A DNA stretch of 64,000 nt from Burkholderia contaminans (GCF_029633825.1 NZ_CP090643.1:62001-126000), one strand, 5' to 3'. Shown: positions 15,787 through 25,230, counted from the stretch's first letter. Translations and numbers: made by a program. The notes: generated by a model not told the origin, from the sequence alone.

Positions 15787-18389
15787 GCTTGCGACTCGTC
15801 GATTCGTTGAGGCTTGCGCTTGAGCATGCCGGTGGCATTGCATTCCGGCAGAAACGTGGCGAAATCAATGCCAAATCGCTCGCTGAGACTCCGGCCGGCG
15901 TCCATCAGGTTGATGACCTGCCGCGTTCCCAGCACTGGATTAGCGGGGTTCATCTGCCGCGCGAGACGGCGCATGAATGCGTTGCCAACGCGGAGTTGTT
16001 CTTCTTCGCCCAGCGTCATGAAGACGGGCGCAAGGTGATCGCGATAAAGCACGGCATCGAGCAACTGACTACGACGGAATACTGCCTTGCCTGCATCGAG
16101 ATCCGGATAGAGCTCGACATCGTCGCAAACTCCAGCGAGCTGAAGCAATTCCGATTCGGTCTCTTCGAACGCGATGTGCACATCGCTCGCGGTGCCCACC
16201 GCCACTAGTTGAGTAGAGTCTTCGACGGCCCGGTCGAGCGCAGCCTTGCAGCGCTCAATGAGCCGCCAACAAGCGGTGAGATCCTCCGCGAAGTCGTTAA
16301 ATCGCTTCATCGATCCTTCCCACACGCGCTCAGCTTGCCGAAAGGCATCGAGATGAAGGAAGACCTCGCCAGCGTCTTCAGCGTCAGCCTTCTGCTTCTT
16401 TAGGTCAAGAAGCACGCGTTCATTCGCGAGGCAAGCATTGCGGGCCTCGTCGAAATGGTAGGCGATCGTGTTGAAGTGCGCGGCGAGCGATGGAAGGTAG
16501 TGAGGCTCCGTCACGAACCAGCGGCATCGAACGCAGTTGCGATTCCCTCCCGGAACGGGAGCGTGCTTTGCGTTGCCAACGGCAGTCCCCGGCAAAACCA
16601 TCGGACCTCCGTTGTGGCATCCGCCAATCGAACGATTCTCCATCGAATCGCTGGCGTTTCCTCCAGCGAGGCAAAGGCCGTGGTGCATTGGCATCCAGCC
16701 CAACGCGTTTCTTGCCGCTGGATGCTCAGGGATTGCATCTGAAACACTGCTCACACTATTGCAGATCGCACTTCGGACAAGTTCGTCGTGTGCGGTATCG
16801 AGCAGAAAGTTCTGAATGCTCGCATTCTTATTTGCATCCAGGCGAGCCTTCGCATCGAGGAGGACGTCGCGAATATGGGTGGCTCCAGGCTTGGTGTAGT
16901 ACAAGGTCATGACCAACCGGCTATGACCGACAAGCTTCTGCAGCACAGGGAACGGCACCTGTCCTTCCAAGGCCAGTGCAGTGACAAGGGAGACTCGCAA
17001 ACTGTGAAGTGGGAACAACGTTCTCTTCTTGGACTGGGGCGGCAGCAGCCGAATCGGTGTTCCGTTGTGGTGAGTTTCGGAACGCCCGGCGAGCCGTGAT
17101 TCGAATGCCTTCAGCAAATAGAACCAGCACGAATTGAGCGCCTGATCCTGAAGCGGAAAGTTACGCATTCGTGCCGTTGGATATTCTGGCAATCGGAAGA
17201 GAAAGCACGCGTCAGGATAGCGCGCCAACTGAAAATCAGTCTTGGCAATGATATGTCGACGATCAAGTTCTGCCCATGAGGTCCGACGCGAGATGGGGTT
17301 GTACTTCTCTTGCCAGTTGCGCAGCTTCTCGATCCAGTAGAAAACATTCTGGTGAAGCGCCCCGCCGTGCGTCCATGGCAGTAAATAGCCCTTCTCTGGC
17401 CCTGACTTAGAGACGTCGGCGGTCTTGTTCGTGTTGATATAGAGGATCGCCAGTGCGTTCTCGTTGTTGTTGCGATCATAGTCGCGCCGGAACACACCCT
17501 GCTGTAGCGGCCGAGATTCGCTTCCTTCTGCTATCTCGCTGCTGTTTCGCTCCCAACGTCCTGCCGCATAGCGCCAGGTGTCTGCCTCTCCGGAGTCAAG
17601 TACGCGGACCTGGCTAGTTCGTAAGGGCAAGATAAGCTTCACAAGCAGTGCAACCCATCGGACTGGACTCCACATCTGCAACACTTGACCACCGCGATAG
17701 TTTCGACTCAGCTTACGTATGCGCCAGACGCAATCCGGATCGTCGCGATCAATCTCGTCTTCAGTCACGTCGAGCCAATCAGGCGCGCTCGCACCCATAT
17801 GGCCGATCTTGCTCCCGAGCGCACCATGTGCCCATTGCCAATCGCGAAAATGGGGTCCCGCCGCCAGCATCTGCCGAAGTTGGTCGATGTAGCCATAAGG
17901 CAGTGGTGAATAAACGCTCTCGCCGCGCTTCGGCAACCCCGCTTTCGACATACGACGTACCGGGTTGTGATAGCCCTGCATTAATACGGCGTTATCGTTT
18001 TTACCAATCTGACTGAAATGCCGAAGCAACACAAACTGCAGAAAAGCGTGGATAAGATTGTTCGCGCTGATGCCCCAAGGAGAGTCAGGACACGCCGTTC
18101 GGTGAAATTCTGGAACCTGTGTCGTTTGCGCCAGGAATACACTCGGGTCCAGCGGCAGGCTCTGCAGAATGAGGTAGCGCTCGAAGAAAGTCGATAGGGC
18201 CTGCAGCCTTTGGTGTAGACCATGCGTTTCCCCACCGAGCCACTCCAAGGCGAAGCCTCTCCAGGCTGCAAGTTCTGGATAGAACTCCACCACCCAGGTC
18301 AGGGTTGCATCCGAATCGCGTCGCATGCTGCGCTCGGTCCTTGCCGCCTTGCGACGCCCCTTGGGTTTAGTTGGAGAGGTCTTGTACAT
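15783..18389 (-). CDS. gmtZ: GmtZ-like large tyrosine recombinase/integrase
   Basis: An 868-residue protein. A long N-terminal helical region precedes a tyrosine-recombinase catalytic domain with 'LRTSQVRVLD' (first Arg), 'LHSLRVSLVT' (His-x-x-Arg box) and 'VGHSRLVMTLYYTK' (His plus nucleophilic Tyr). The C-terminal third has CVRCRWFVTEPHYL, a probable zinc site, then coiled-coil. It is the second gene of the trio, 29 bp after gmtY and coupled to gmtX. Expected role: strand exchange during island movement, together with GmtY. The name is from family recognition, not a search. Confidence 0.75.
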   Translation of the reverse strand: MYKTSPTKPKGRRKAARTERSMRRDSDATLTWVVEFYPELAAWRGFALEWLGGETHGLHQRLQALSTFFERYLILQSLPLDPSVFLAQTTQVPEFHRTACPDSPWGISANNLIHAFLQFVLLRHFSQIGKNDNAVLMQGYHNPVRRMSKAGLPKRGESVYSPLPYGYIDQLRQMLAAGPHFRDWQWAHGALGSKIGHMGASAPDWLDVTEDEIDRDDPDCVWRIRKLSRNYRGGQVLQMWSPVRWVALLVKLILPLRTSQVRVLDSGEADTWRYAAGRWERNSSEIAEGSESRPLQQGVFRRDYDRNNNENALAILYINTNKTADVSKSGPEKGYLLPWTHGGALHQNVFYWIEKLRNWQEKYNPISRRTSWAELDRRHIIAKTDFQLARYPDACFLFRLPEYPTARMRNFPLQDQALNSCWFYLLKAFESRLAGRSETHHNGTPIRLLPPQSKKRTLFPLHSLRVSLVTALALEGQVPFPVLQKLVGHSRLVMTLYYTKPGATHIRDVLLDAKARLDANKNASIQNFLLDTAHDELVRSAICNSVSSVSDAIPEHPAARNALGWMPMHHGLCLAGGNASDSMENRSIGGCHNGGPMVLPGTAVGNAKHAPVPGGNRNCVRCRWFVTEPHYLPSLAAHFNTIAYHFDEARNACLANERVLLDLKKQKADAEDAGEVFLHLDAFRQAERVWEGSMKRFNDFAEDLTACWRLIERCKAALDRAVEDSTQLVAVGTASDVHIAFEETESELLQLAGVCDDVELYPDLDAGKAVFRRSQLLDAVLYRDHLAPVFMTLGEEEQLRVGNAFMRRLARQMNPANPVLGTRQVINLMDAGRSLSERFGIDFATFLPECNATGMLKRKPQRIDESQA

Positions 18390-18417
18390 GTGTTTGCTCG
18401 GTCACGTGGAGATGTGG

Positions 18418-19800
18418 CTAGTCAGATGAACGGACCAAATCGGACAGAGGCGTCGTAAGAAGTCCATCCAGCCGGTGCGCCGCTTGCTGAAGTGCTTCTC
18501 GGGCTTCGCTAAAGCTTGCTTGTGTGTAGATCTCCTGGCTCTCGATCGATGCGTGATGCATGAAGCGGCGAATCATCGGCTTGTCGATTCCCGCGTGCTT
18601 CAAACGCTGGCCGTAGGCGTGTCGGTGCCCGTGCGGAGTTGTGCCAAGCGCCTTGCCAACTTCGAGGCCAATGCGTTTGCACGCGGCCGCGTGAGCCTTG
18701 TTGTACTGCGTGAGGGTGTATATCGCACCATAGGGTGCGCGCCGCAGGTTCACGAAAGCGAACGGATGATCCCGATCGAAATGCGCAAGCTGCTTCAGAT
18801 AGCGATGCCAAAGTTCCAGAAACCACTCGCCGTACTCCGGCACGAACCAGTACGCCTGCTTGTAGTACGGACCGTCGTGCATGCCGCCTTTCCAGCCAGC
18901 ATGCCGACGGTCCATCAAGTCTGTACGCGGCACAAGGCCGAAGCGCTGGCCGAGGTATTCTGCTCGGTTCGATTTACGTGGTCGTCCTCGCTCGTCGCAC
19001 CAGTCAGCAGGCGCGGCCCCGTAGTGCGGATGGTGGATGAGGACCTTGGCTTGACGCGGGTCCTGTGGATCTGGAAATACGTCCTGAACGTAAAGGTGAA
19101 AAGGCTCCGACTCTCGAAATCCCGCGCCATGGAGCAGTAGCGTGATCAAGATGCCACGATAGTCGTAACGATCGCCGTTGCGAAAGCCTTTGAAGAGCAA
19201 CGCTTCAAAGTGACGTTCTGGAAAAGCTGGCGGCTCACCTCGCGCGACCTTCGGGATTCTCCGGTAGCGAAGCCAATATCCTGTGGCGCGCGCGGTGGCA
19301 TTCGACGCCCACGTATGCCCAAGGAAGGCCTTGCTTCTACGATACTGGTAAGCGGCTTCATCGATCTGTCGATCGAACGTGCTGCCGACGTACCGAGGAT
19401 TGACGCTGGCTGCTTCAGGACGAACTTCGCCCAACCAATTGAAGAAGTCGCTCAAATGGATGATGATGCGTGCCGCGTCGTGCGGCGAGCGAGGCGGCCA
19501 GCAAAGGCCCGTGGCGTCGATTCCTGTTTCGCGATTGAACGTTCCTGTATACAGGCGCTTCGCGAAATTCTGAAACAGTCGATGAGGGTCGCGTTCGGCG
19601 GGGTTGAGTTGGATGTACTCAAGAAAGAGCCGCACCGATCGCGTCACCTTGCGCATCCATTCCAGACTGCGATCGTGGCTTCTATGCAGGAAATAATCAA
19701 TCAGCGGCTCGAGTATCCCCGTCGCGGCGAGCAGGGCGGGGATCTCAGTGTAGACGCCGGTTTCGTCCGTGAGGACCTTTGCTTTGATGCTGACGAACAT
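18418..19800 (-). CDS. gmtY: GmtY-like tyrosine recombinase
   Basis: A 460-residue tyrosine recombinase. An N-terminal SAM-like core-binding domain precedes the catalytic domain with 'LHGAGFRESEPFHLYVQDV' (first Arg), 'TPHGHRHAYGQRL' (His-x-x-Arg region) and 'FMHHASIESQEIYTQ' (final His and Tyr). It is the first gene of a three-gene operon with gmtZ and gmtX, consistent with the conserved order of the trio. It should catalyse island integration or excision. Its start (MFVSIKAKVL) is the only good ATG. Confidence 0.8.
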   Translation of the reverse strand: MFVSIKAKVLTDETGVYTEIPALLAATGILEPLIDYFLHRSHDRSLEWMRKVTRSVRLFLEYIQLNPAERDPHRLFQNFAKRLYTGTFNRETGIDATGLCWPPRSPHDAARIIIHLSDFFNWLGEVRPEAASVNPRYVGSTFDRQIDEAAYQYRRSKAFLGHTWASNATARATGYWLRYRRIPKVARGEPPAFPERHFEALLFKGFRNGDRYDYRGILITLLLHGAGFRESEPFHLYVQDVFPDPQDPRQAKVLIHHPHYGAAPADWCDERGRPRKSNRAEYLGQRFGLVPRTDLMDRRHAGWKGGMHDGPYYKQAYWFVPEYGEWFLELWHRYLKQLAHFDRDHPFAFVNLRRAPYGAIYTLTQYNKAHAAACKRIGLEVGKALGTTPHGHRHAYGQRLKHAGIDKPMIRRFMHHASIESQEIYTQASFSEAREALQQAAHRLDGLLTTPLSDLVRSSD

Positions 19801-19884
19801 CGCTCGACAGAAAAAGCAAACACTCTACGCACGCTTTAAGTCACCACGTTGACCGTTGTAAGTCATCGCTGCTCCCGAATCGAC

Positions 19885-21147
19885 TCACCGATAAGAGGGA
19901 CGTGCCGACGCGCACTTCGCTGCGATAAAAAAGCTGACGGCGGATAGCGCGGAGACAAGCAACACCGTCCATTCGACGGCGACATATCCATCCGTCAATC
20001 CCCAGATGCTGGCCGCTGCGATGGGCGCGATGCCCTTCGCAATGTTCGACGGAAACGACAGCATGCCGCTGATCGCGCCGTAGCCCTCCGTCCACAGAAA
20101 CTGCTGGACGATCGTGCCGCGCAGGATCGTCATCATTCCGTTGGCGGCGCCATAGCAGAGCGCGAAGATCCACAAAAGCGCAGCGGATTTGCCAGCCACA
20201 ATCAGGACGACCGTCGAGACGGGAAAGAGTGTCACCACGATGAAACCAACTGTCGTGATGGTGACCTTGCGATCGAATGCGAACCAGACCGCGCGGGCGA
20301 TGACTTGCGCGGGTCCTATCAGCGCCATGGTGATGTCCAGGACCGTGTTGGTGACGCCGCGCTCGACCATCAACGGGACCAGATGAAATGTGAGCGCGGC
20401 GAAGGTCGCGTAGTAGGTTGTGAAGCACAGTGCGAGCGCCCAGAAGGTAGGCGTGCGCAGTGCACGTCGCGTTGCCGCAGCATCGACCGCCGTGCGCTCC
20501 GCGCTCGGCTGGGCAGCGTTCGGGTCGATTCGTGAGGAGCGGATTGCGAAGACATGAATCGGCAGGCAAATGATTAGATTGCACGCGGCAAGTGCGACGA
20601 GCGCGAGACGCCAACCGGCCAGATCCACGAGGAACTGCGTGACCGGAATGAAAACCGTGCTCGCGAATCCCGCAACGAGCGTCACCAGTGTGATCTTGGT
20701 CTTGTATCGCAGCGGATAGCGATGCGTGAGCACGGCGAAGAGCGGGTCATAGAAGGTCGCAGCCATCGACAGGCCCAAGCCGATCCACGCTACGAAGAGA
20801 ATCGTGAGCGACGATGTGGCCGACCACATCAGAAGCATGGCGGCCGCGATCAGCGATCCAATGGCCATGATTCGACGTCCGAGCCCGTGGTCGATCCATT
20901 TGCCCACCGGATACGCCACGAAACCCGAGACCAGCAGTCCGAGCGAGAGGGCAGCATTCGTGGACGTGCGGCTCCAGCCCATGGTCTGCTCCATGGGTAC
21001 GACCAGCAGCGAAAACGAATAGTAGACCGAGCCCCACGACACCAGTTGGGCGAGCGCGAGCGCCCAGGTGGCCAGCGATTCGGCGCGATCCGTCGAGTTA
21101 CTCGACTTCACTGTCGTCGGTGTCGGCGTTCTGTGCGCTGTGCTCAT
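19885..21147 (-). CDS. MFS transporter in the arsenic cluster
   Basis: A 420-residue protein with 12 predicted membrane helices and the MFS loop motif '[13 protein letters not shown]' between helices 2 and 3. The Ser/Thr-rich N-terminus overlaps the 3' end of arsH by 50 bp in another frame, implying coupled translation. MFS genes next to arsH are common in betaproteobacterial ars clusters and presumably export an arsenical. The substrate cannot be read from sequence; it is not clearly ArsJ, since no glyceraldehyde-3-phosphate dehydrogenase gene accompanies it. Confidence 0.8.
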   Translation of the reverse strand: MSTAHRTPTPTTVKSSNSTDRAESLATWALALAQLVSWGSVYYSFSLLVVPMEQTMGWSRTSTNAALSLGLLVSGFVAYPVGKWIDHGLGRRIMAIGSLIAAAMLLMWSATSSLTILFVAWIGLGLSMAATFYDPLFAVLTHRYPLRYKTKITLVTLVAGFASTVFIPVTQFLVDLAGWRLALVALAACNLIICLPIHVFAIRSSRIDPNAAQPSAERTAVDAAATRRALRTPTFWALALCFTTYYATFAALTFHLVPLMVERGVTNTVLDITMALIGPAQVIARAVWFAFDRKVTITTVGFIVVTLFPVSTVVLIVAGKSAALLWIFALCYGAANGMMTILRGTIVQQFLWTEGYGAISGMLSFPSNIAKGIAPIAAASIWGLTDGYVAVEWTVLLVSALSAVSFFIAAKCASARPSYR

Positions 21148-21862
21148 GGCTCATGGCTGCATTGGCGAGGACGGAAACTGATGCCGGAGCCTTCTCTTTA
21201 CGCTCACTGTACCGGTCGGTCAGGTAATCTGAGCGGTCGCGCACGAGTAGCGTGAACTTATACAGTTCCTCCATCACATCGACCACACGATCGTAGTACG
21301 ACGAGGGCTTCATGCGACCGCTCTCATCGAACTCCTGGAACGCCTTGGCTACCGAACTCTGATTGGGAACGGTCACCATGCGCATCCAGCGGCCGAGCAC
21401 GCGCAAAGCGTTCACCGCGTTGAAGGATTGCGAGCCGCCCGACACCTGCATGACCGCGAGTGTTCGCCCTTGCGTCGGCCGGATGCTTCCGGAGTCGAGC
21501 GGCAGCCAGTCGATCTGGTTCTTGAACACGCCGGTCAGCGCGCCATGTCGTTCCGGGCTGCACCAAACTTGGCCTTCGGACCAGATGGACGCTTCGCGCA
21601 ATTCGAGGACCTTCGGATGGTCGGCGGGCACGCTGTCGGCGAGTGGCAGACCATGTGGATCAAACACTCTGGTCTCGGCGCCTAACTTGCGAAGGATGCG
21701 CTCAGCCTCGAGTGTCAGCAAGCGACTATAGGAGGTCGGACGGAGCGAACCGTAGAGCAGCAAGATGCGCGGCGGATGATCCGAGATCGTCCGGGGTTCG
21801 AGCTTTGTGAGATCGGGCGTGTCGAGATGAGAAAGACTGACGTTCGGAAGATCGGTGGACAT
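21098..21862 (-). CDS. arsH: ArsH, NADPH-dependent FMN reductase / organoarsenical oxidase
   Basis: A 254-residue flavoprotein. The FMN-binding motif is '[16 protein letters not shown]', and the family blocks '[20 protein letters not shown]' and '[20 protein letters not shown]' are intact. ArsH oxidises trivalent organoarsenicals such as methylarsenite to less toxic pentavalent forms. It is the only cluster gene upstream of the MFS gene without a frameshift. It lies 22 bp downstream of the arsN2-like gene. Confidence 0.92.
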   Translation of the reverse strand: MSTDLPNVSLSHLDTPDLTKLEPRTISDHPPRILLLYGSLRPTSYSRLLTLEAERILRKLGAETRVFDPHGLPLADSVPADHPKVLELREASIWSEGQVWCSPERHGALTGVFKNQIDWLPLDSGSIRPTQGRTLAVMQVSGGSQSFNAVNALRVLGRWMRMVTVPNQSSVAKAFQEFDESGRMKPSSYYDRVVDVMEELYKFTLLVRDRSDYLTDRYSERKEKAPASVSVLANAAMSHEHSAQNADTDDSEVE

Positions 21863-21883
21863 CGTATGGAAGCGGCTAAAGAG

Positions 21884-22329
21884 CTACGGGGTGATGGGGC
21901 GTGAGAGCAAAATCGCTGTGGCCGGGCACAGTTCAACGGCCTGGCGCGTGGCGAGGATCGCGGCAGGCGCGGTCTCGCGGCTCACAAGGTTGAATCCGGT
22001 CTTCTCGAAGAAGGCTTGTGCGTCAGTCGTAAGGAGCCACGCAGTTCTGGCGTCCGCGTCGAAGGCCTGACGCAGCAGCACCGCAACGAGATTCCGGCCG
22101 ATGCCCTTGCTTCGACAGCTTGGCTCGACTGTCACCGAGCGGATCAGCACATCGCGCCCGTATTGTTCGAAGCCGCCGTATCCGACGTGCGAACCGGCAA
22201 GCGTCGTGAACCCGAAAAGCGGCGCTGCGGTTCGTTGAGGTCATCGACCGGGAGGCCGTCACGGACCAGGGCCTTGACCAGACCGACGTCACTTCCGACG
22301 GTCTCGTGTGCAATGATTATGGCGCTCAC
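21884..22329 (-). pseudogene. arsN2: ArsN2-like GNAT N-acetyltransferase, frameshifted
   Basis: Adding one T at AAAA 22215-22218 (TTTT in the coding strand) joins MSAIIIAHETVGSDVGLVKA...NEPQRRF to FGFTTLAGSHVGYGGFEQYG and then to the intact C-terminus. The repaired length is 148 residues. 'SVTVEPSCRSKGIGRNLV' is the acetyl-CoA-binding motif, and 'WLLTTDAQAFFEKTGF' and 'ELCPATAILLSR' are typical of the arsenic-associated ArsN2 group. These enzymes are thought to acetylate arsenical compounds. As sequenced, the acetyl-CoA domain could only be made from an internal start. Confidence 0.7.
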
Positions 22330-22338
22330 ACTCGCTCC

Positions 22339-23399
22339 TCAGGCCGTCTCGTACCAGCGCTGCGAGCGATTCACGACGCCAACCACCAGCAGCATGACTG
22401 GCACTTCGATCAGTACGCCAACGACTGTCGCCAGCGCCGCGCCAGACTGGAACCCGAAAAAGCTGATGGCGGTAGCAACGGCCAGTTCGAAGAAGTTGCT
22501 CGCGCCGATCAGACTGGACGGACCCGCCACGCAGTGCGCGACCCCGAGCTTGCGGTTCAGCAGATAGGCCAACCCGGAGTTCAGAAACACCTGAATGAGA
22601 ATAGGGACTGCGAGCATCGCAATGACCAGCGGCTCCCGGACGATTGCTTGCCCCTGAAACGCGAACAGCAGCAACAGCGTGGCGAGCAGCGCGCAAATCG
22701 AATAAGGCCCGAGGCGGGACACCGTGCGATTGAAGTGGGTCTCACCCTTCGCGAGCAGCACGCGACGCAATAACTGCGCGATGACGACTGGAATGATGAT
22801 GTAGAGACCCACCGACGCGATCAGCGTATTCCGAGGAACGGTGATGGCGGACAGGCCAAGCAACAGTGCCACGATCGGCGCGAATGCGACAATCATGATC
22901 GCGTCGTTCAGCGCCACCTGCGACAAGGTGAAATAGGGATCGCCCTTGCAAAGCTGCGACCAGACGAACACCATCGCCGTGCAGGGGGCGGCAGCCAGCA
23001 GAATGAGGCCGGCAATGTAGCTGTCGAGTTGCGCTGCGGGCAACCAGGCGGCGAAGACGTGGCGCACGAATATCCAGCCCAGTAGCGCCATGGAGAAAGG
23101 TTTGACGAGCCAGTTCACGAACAGCGTAACGCCGATCCCGCGCCAGTGGCCCTTGACCTGCGCCATCGCGCCGAAGTCGATCTTGATGAGCATCGGAATG
23201 ATCATCACCCAGATCAGCACGCCCACCGGCAGATTGACCTGCGCCAATTCCATGCGACCGATCGCCTGAAAAGGGACGGCAACCACTGGCCCAGCGCGAT
23301 GCCCGCGACGATGCACAGCGCAACCCACACCGTCAGGTATCGCTCGAAGAAGCCAATGACCGGACGGCTCGCGCGAGCGACCGAATCAGTGCTGCCCAT
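22339..23399 (-). pseudogene. acr3: ACR3-family arsenite efflux permease, frameshifted
   Basis: The N-terminus (ERYLTVWVALCIVAGIALGQ) and the remainder (QAIGRMELAQVNLPVGVLIW...) are in different frames. One extra T at AAAA 23269-23272 restores a 353-residue, ten-helix ACR3 permease, the usual length. The conserved Cys block 'LAAAPCTAMVFVWS' is present. The permease exports arsenite using the proton-motive force. The downstream fragment could still begin at an internal Met, but it would lack helix 1. The start overlaps the end of arsC by 14 bp. Confidence 0.82.
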
Positions 23400-23906
23400 T
23401 GGATTCCTCGGCGGGACGTTCGCCAATCGCGCGCACTTCATTCTGGGCGGCATTGCGATCGAGTACGTGCAACGGCAGGTTCACAAACTGGCTCACCCGC
23501 GTCAGAATCTGCCGATAGACCTTGGTGAAGACCGCGCGCTTCTCTTCGTCGCTGCCCACGAATGCGGCAGGGTCTTCAAAACCCCAGTGCGCGGTGATCG
23601 GCTTACCGGGCCATATCGGGCACACCTCGCCAGCCGCCTGGTCGCACACGGTGATCACGAAGTCCATTTGCGGCGCGTCGGGTGCACCGAACTCATCCCA
23701 GCTCTTACTGCGCAGCCCGGCCGTGTCGTAGTCCAGCGACTCGCAGCGCTCGATCGCAAACGGATTGACCGCGCCTGACGGGTGACTGCCTGCGCTGAAC
23801 GCGTGGAATCGACCCTTGCCTAGCGTGTTAAAAGCGCCTCGGCCATGATGCTTCGGGCACTGTTGCCCGTGCAAAGGACCAGAATGTTGTAGGTCTTGTC
23901 GTTCAC
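23386..23906 (-). pseudogene. arsC: Arsenate reductase ArsC (low-Mr phosphatase type), frameshifted
   Basis: A GTG start with GGAGC upstream gives VNDKTYNILVLCTGNSARS with the active-site loop CTGNSARS. The frame breaks at AAAA 23830-23833; one extra T links 'IMAEAL' to 'FNTLGKGRFHAFSAGSHPSG'. The repaired protein is 173 residues. Later blocks 'FVITVCDQAAGEVCPIWPG' contain the redox cysteines of the thioredoxin/glutaredoxin-coupled family. It reduces arsenate to arsenite for the ACR3 pump. The GTG overlaps the arsI stop (GTGA). Confidence 0.8.
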
Positions 23907-24360
23907 GTCTTGCTCCGATTGAGATCTGCGCCGGCGCAGCAGGCATTTGAAGAAACGCGGGCTTCGCGCGAACGATCGCGCGACTCTCCATAAACAGGGG
24001 CGTGCTCAAGCGTTTGAAACGTCTCCCATGCGACGCCCTGTGGGTCCACGGTCCAGGTCTTATCCGACTTTGCATAACAGCAGGTCGTCGCCGTCTGATT
24101 CGTGACAGGCAATTCAGCGCTCGCGAAACGCGCTCGCATCTCGGCAAGTTCCTCGTCCGATTCGACCTGAATGCAAGGTGATCAATGCCGGGCTTTACGC
24201 CACGCTGCGAAATAGCGAAGTTGACCTTCGGATCGCTCAACTCCCATTTGCGGTAGTGCGACTTCGATACCGTCGGTTTCGCGCCTCCAAACATGGCAAC
24301 GTAGAACCGGGTGCTCGCATCAATATCTTCGACAGCAACGTGGATGTGCATGCGTTTCAT
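23903..24360 (-). pseudogene. arsI: ArsI-like C-As lyase (glyoxalase fold), frameshifted
   Basis: MKRMHIHVAVEDIDASTRFY starts a vicinal-oxygen-chelate domain. One extra T at AA 24170-24171 joins 'GIDHLAF' to 'QVESDEELAEMRARF' and on to 'TTCCYAKSDKTWTVDPQG', which has the paired cysteines expected for binding trivalent organoarsenicals. The repaired protein is 152 residues. ArsI cleaves the C-As bond of methylarsenite and related compounds. CadI-type proteins share the fold, but the ars context favours ArsI. Its ATG overlaps the arsR stop (ATGA). Confidence 0.78.
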
Positions 24361-24689
24361 GATTTAGCTCCTTGGCACTGCGACACAGCTTGAACGGAAC
24401 AGTCAGCGCCCGCACAGCAGTTCTCGGTCAGAAACCCGAGCAGTGCGTTCATCGCATCGAAGTTGGCTGAATAGAAGATGAACCGTCCCTTCTGCTCGCT
24501 GTTGACGAGGCCCGCATGCGACAGGTCTTTAAGGTGGAACGACAAGCCAGACGGCGAGAGGCCAAGCTGCTGAGCAATCTCACCAGCCGGCATGCCTTCG
24601 GGGCCCGCGACAACCAGTGCGCGGAAGATCGCCAGGCGCGATTCATGAGCGAGCGCGCCGAGCGCGCGTACAACGAGGTTCGAGTCCAT
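24357..24689 (-). CDS. arsR: ArsR/SmtB-family arsenic-responsive repressor
   Basis: A 110-residue winged-helix repressor starting at MDSNLVVRALGALAHESRL. The upstream extension is rejected because the promoter runs into this start. The recognition region is 'LGLSPSGLSFHLKDLSHAG'. C-terminal cysteines in 'ENCCAGADCSVQAVSQC' form the likely arsenite site, as in the ArsR group with C-terminal ligands. First gene of the operon arsR-arsI-arsC-acr3-arsN2-arsH-MFS, with overlapping starts and stops between the first four. Confidence 0.9.
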   Translation of the reverse strand: MDSNLVVRALGALAHESRLAIFRALVVAGPEGMPAGEIAQQLGLSPSGLSFHLKDLSHAGLVNSEQKGRFIFYSANFDAMNALLGFLTENCCAGADCSVQAVSQCQGAKS

Positions 24690-24740
24690 GGCGGCATCAT
24701 AGACCTGTCGATTCAAAGATTCAAGTAATCTTGAAACGAT
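24690..24740 (-). promoter_or_regulatory. ars operon promoter and ArsR operator
   Basis: Reading leftwards, TTGAAT and TATGAT are separated by 17 bp, a good sigma-70 promoter. The 16-bp perfect palindrome TTCAAGATTACTTGAA (24720-24735) overlaps the -35 box and is the likely ArsR binding site. Confidence 0.7.
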
Positions 24741-24847
24741 GCGGCCACGGTGTTTGATGGTCAATTAGGGACGGTAGATAGCGAGTGGAGGGAAGAAAGT
24801 TGAACCCGCCCTCCAACCCTCAAACTCGAAATCTTGGGCTAGAATAC

Positions 24848-24863
24848 CTGTATATTTATACAG
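24848..24863 (+). promoter_or_regulatory. LexA (SOS) box
   Basis: CTGTATATTTATACAG matches the CTGT-N8-ACAG LexA consensus with an AT-only spacer. It lies 18 bp before a GTG-initiated frame and 130 bp from the island's right end. Confidence 0.65.
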
Positions 24864-24881
24864 TACTCCTGGAGCCAGATC

Positions 24882-25088
24882 GTGGGTCGGCCTGTCTTAG
24901 CCGCACAGCAGTTACGCACGCCCGAGGAACGGGCGCGCTCCCTCGATGCTGCGCTCGACAGAAATATGTATTCGGAGTCGGGGGGAATAACACTTTGGCA
25001 AGGATCCGAAGTCGCGCCTGCAGGAGTTCCTCCAAGCGCGGCACATTCCTGTGCCGGCCTACAGCATTATCGCGGTACTGGATCATGA
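24882..25088 (+). CDS. Small SOS-linked ORF at the island's right end
   Basis: The frame VGRPVLAAQQLRTPEERARS begins at a GTG with GGAG upstream, just after a LexA box. About 37 codons lie inside the island; beyond CTTTGG it reads through the rnc fragment out of frame, so the natural product is either short or truncated by the boundary. The N-terminal part looks like a basic helical protein. No family recognised. If translated and induced by DNA damage it could influence island excision (speculative). Confidence 0.35.
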   Translation: MGRPVLAAQQLRTPEERARSLDAALDRNMYSESGGITLWQGSEVAPAGVPPSAAHSCAGLQHYRGTGS

Positions 25089-25230
25089 ACAGCCCCGCCG
25101 CTATCAGAGCGAGTGCGTGGTCAAGACACTCCGCCAACGGACGACCGGTATCGGTCTGAACCGGCGGGCGGCCGAGCGCGAGGCGGCGCAGCGCATGCTA
25201 TCGATTCTCGAGCAGTCCGCGCCAACTTGA
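24993..25230 (+). pseudogene. rnc: RNase III, 3' fragment (dsRNA-binding domain)
   Basis: The frame beginning in CTTTGG reads FGKDPKSRLQEFLQARHIPV, then 'RRYQSECVV' and 'GLNRRAAEREAAQRMLSIL'. This is the linker and alpha-beta-beta-beta-alpha dsRNA-binding domain of RNase III. It lacks a start codon of its own. Joined to 14550-14998 it completes a 226-residue enzyme. Confidence 0.88.

Larger units (their letters stand above)
14993..24998. mobile_element. GMT-type recombinase island with arsenic cargo, inserted in rnc
   Basis: The 6-bp sequence CTTTGG occurs at both boundaries (14993-14998 and 24993-24998), exactly 10,000 bp apart. Removing one copy and everything between restores a single 226-codon RNase III frame. 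The island carries a tyrosine-recombinase trio at its left end and an ars cluster to its right. The 6-bp repeat would be the crossover core of a tyrosine recombinase. Any terminal inverted repeats are weak (TATACCC near the left end, TATTCCC near the right in inverse orientation). Boundaries are read directly from the sequence; the Gmt assignment rests on family resemblance. Confidence 0.88.
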
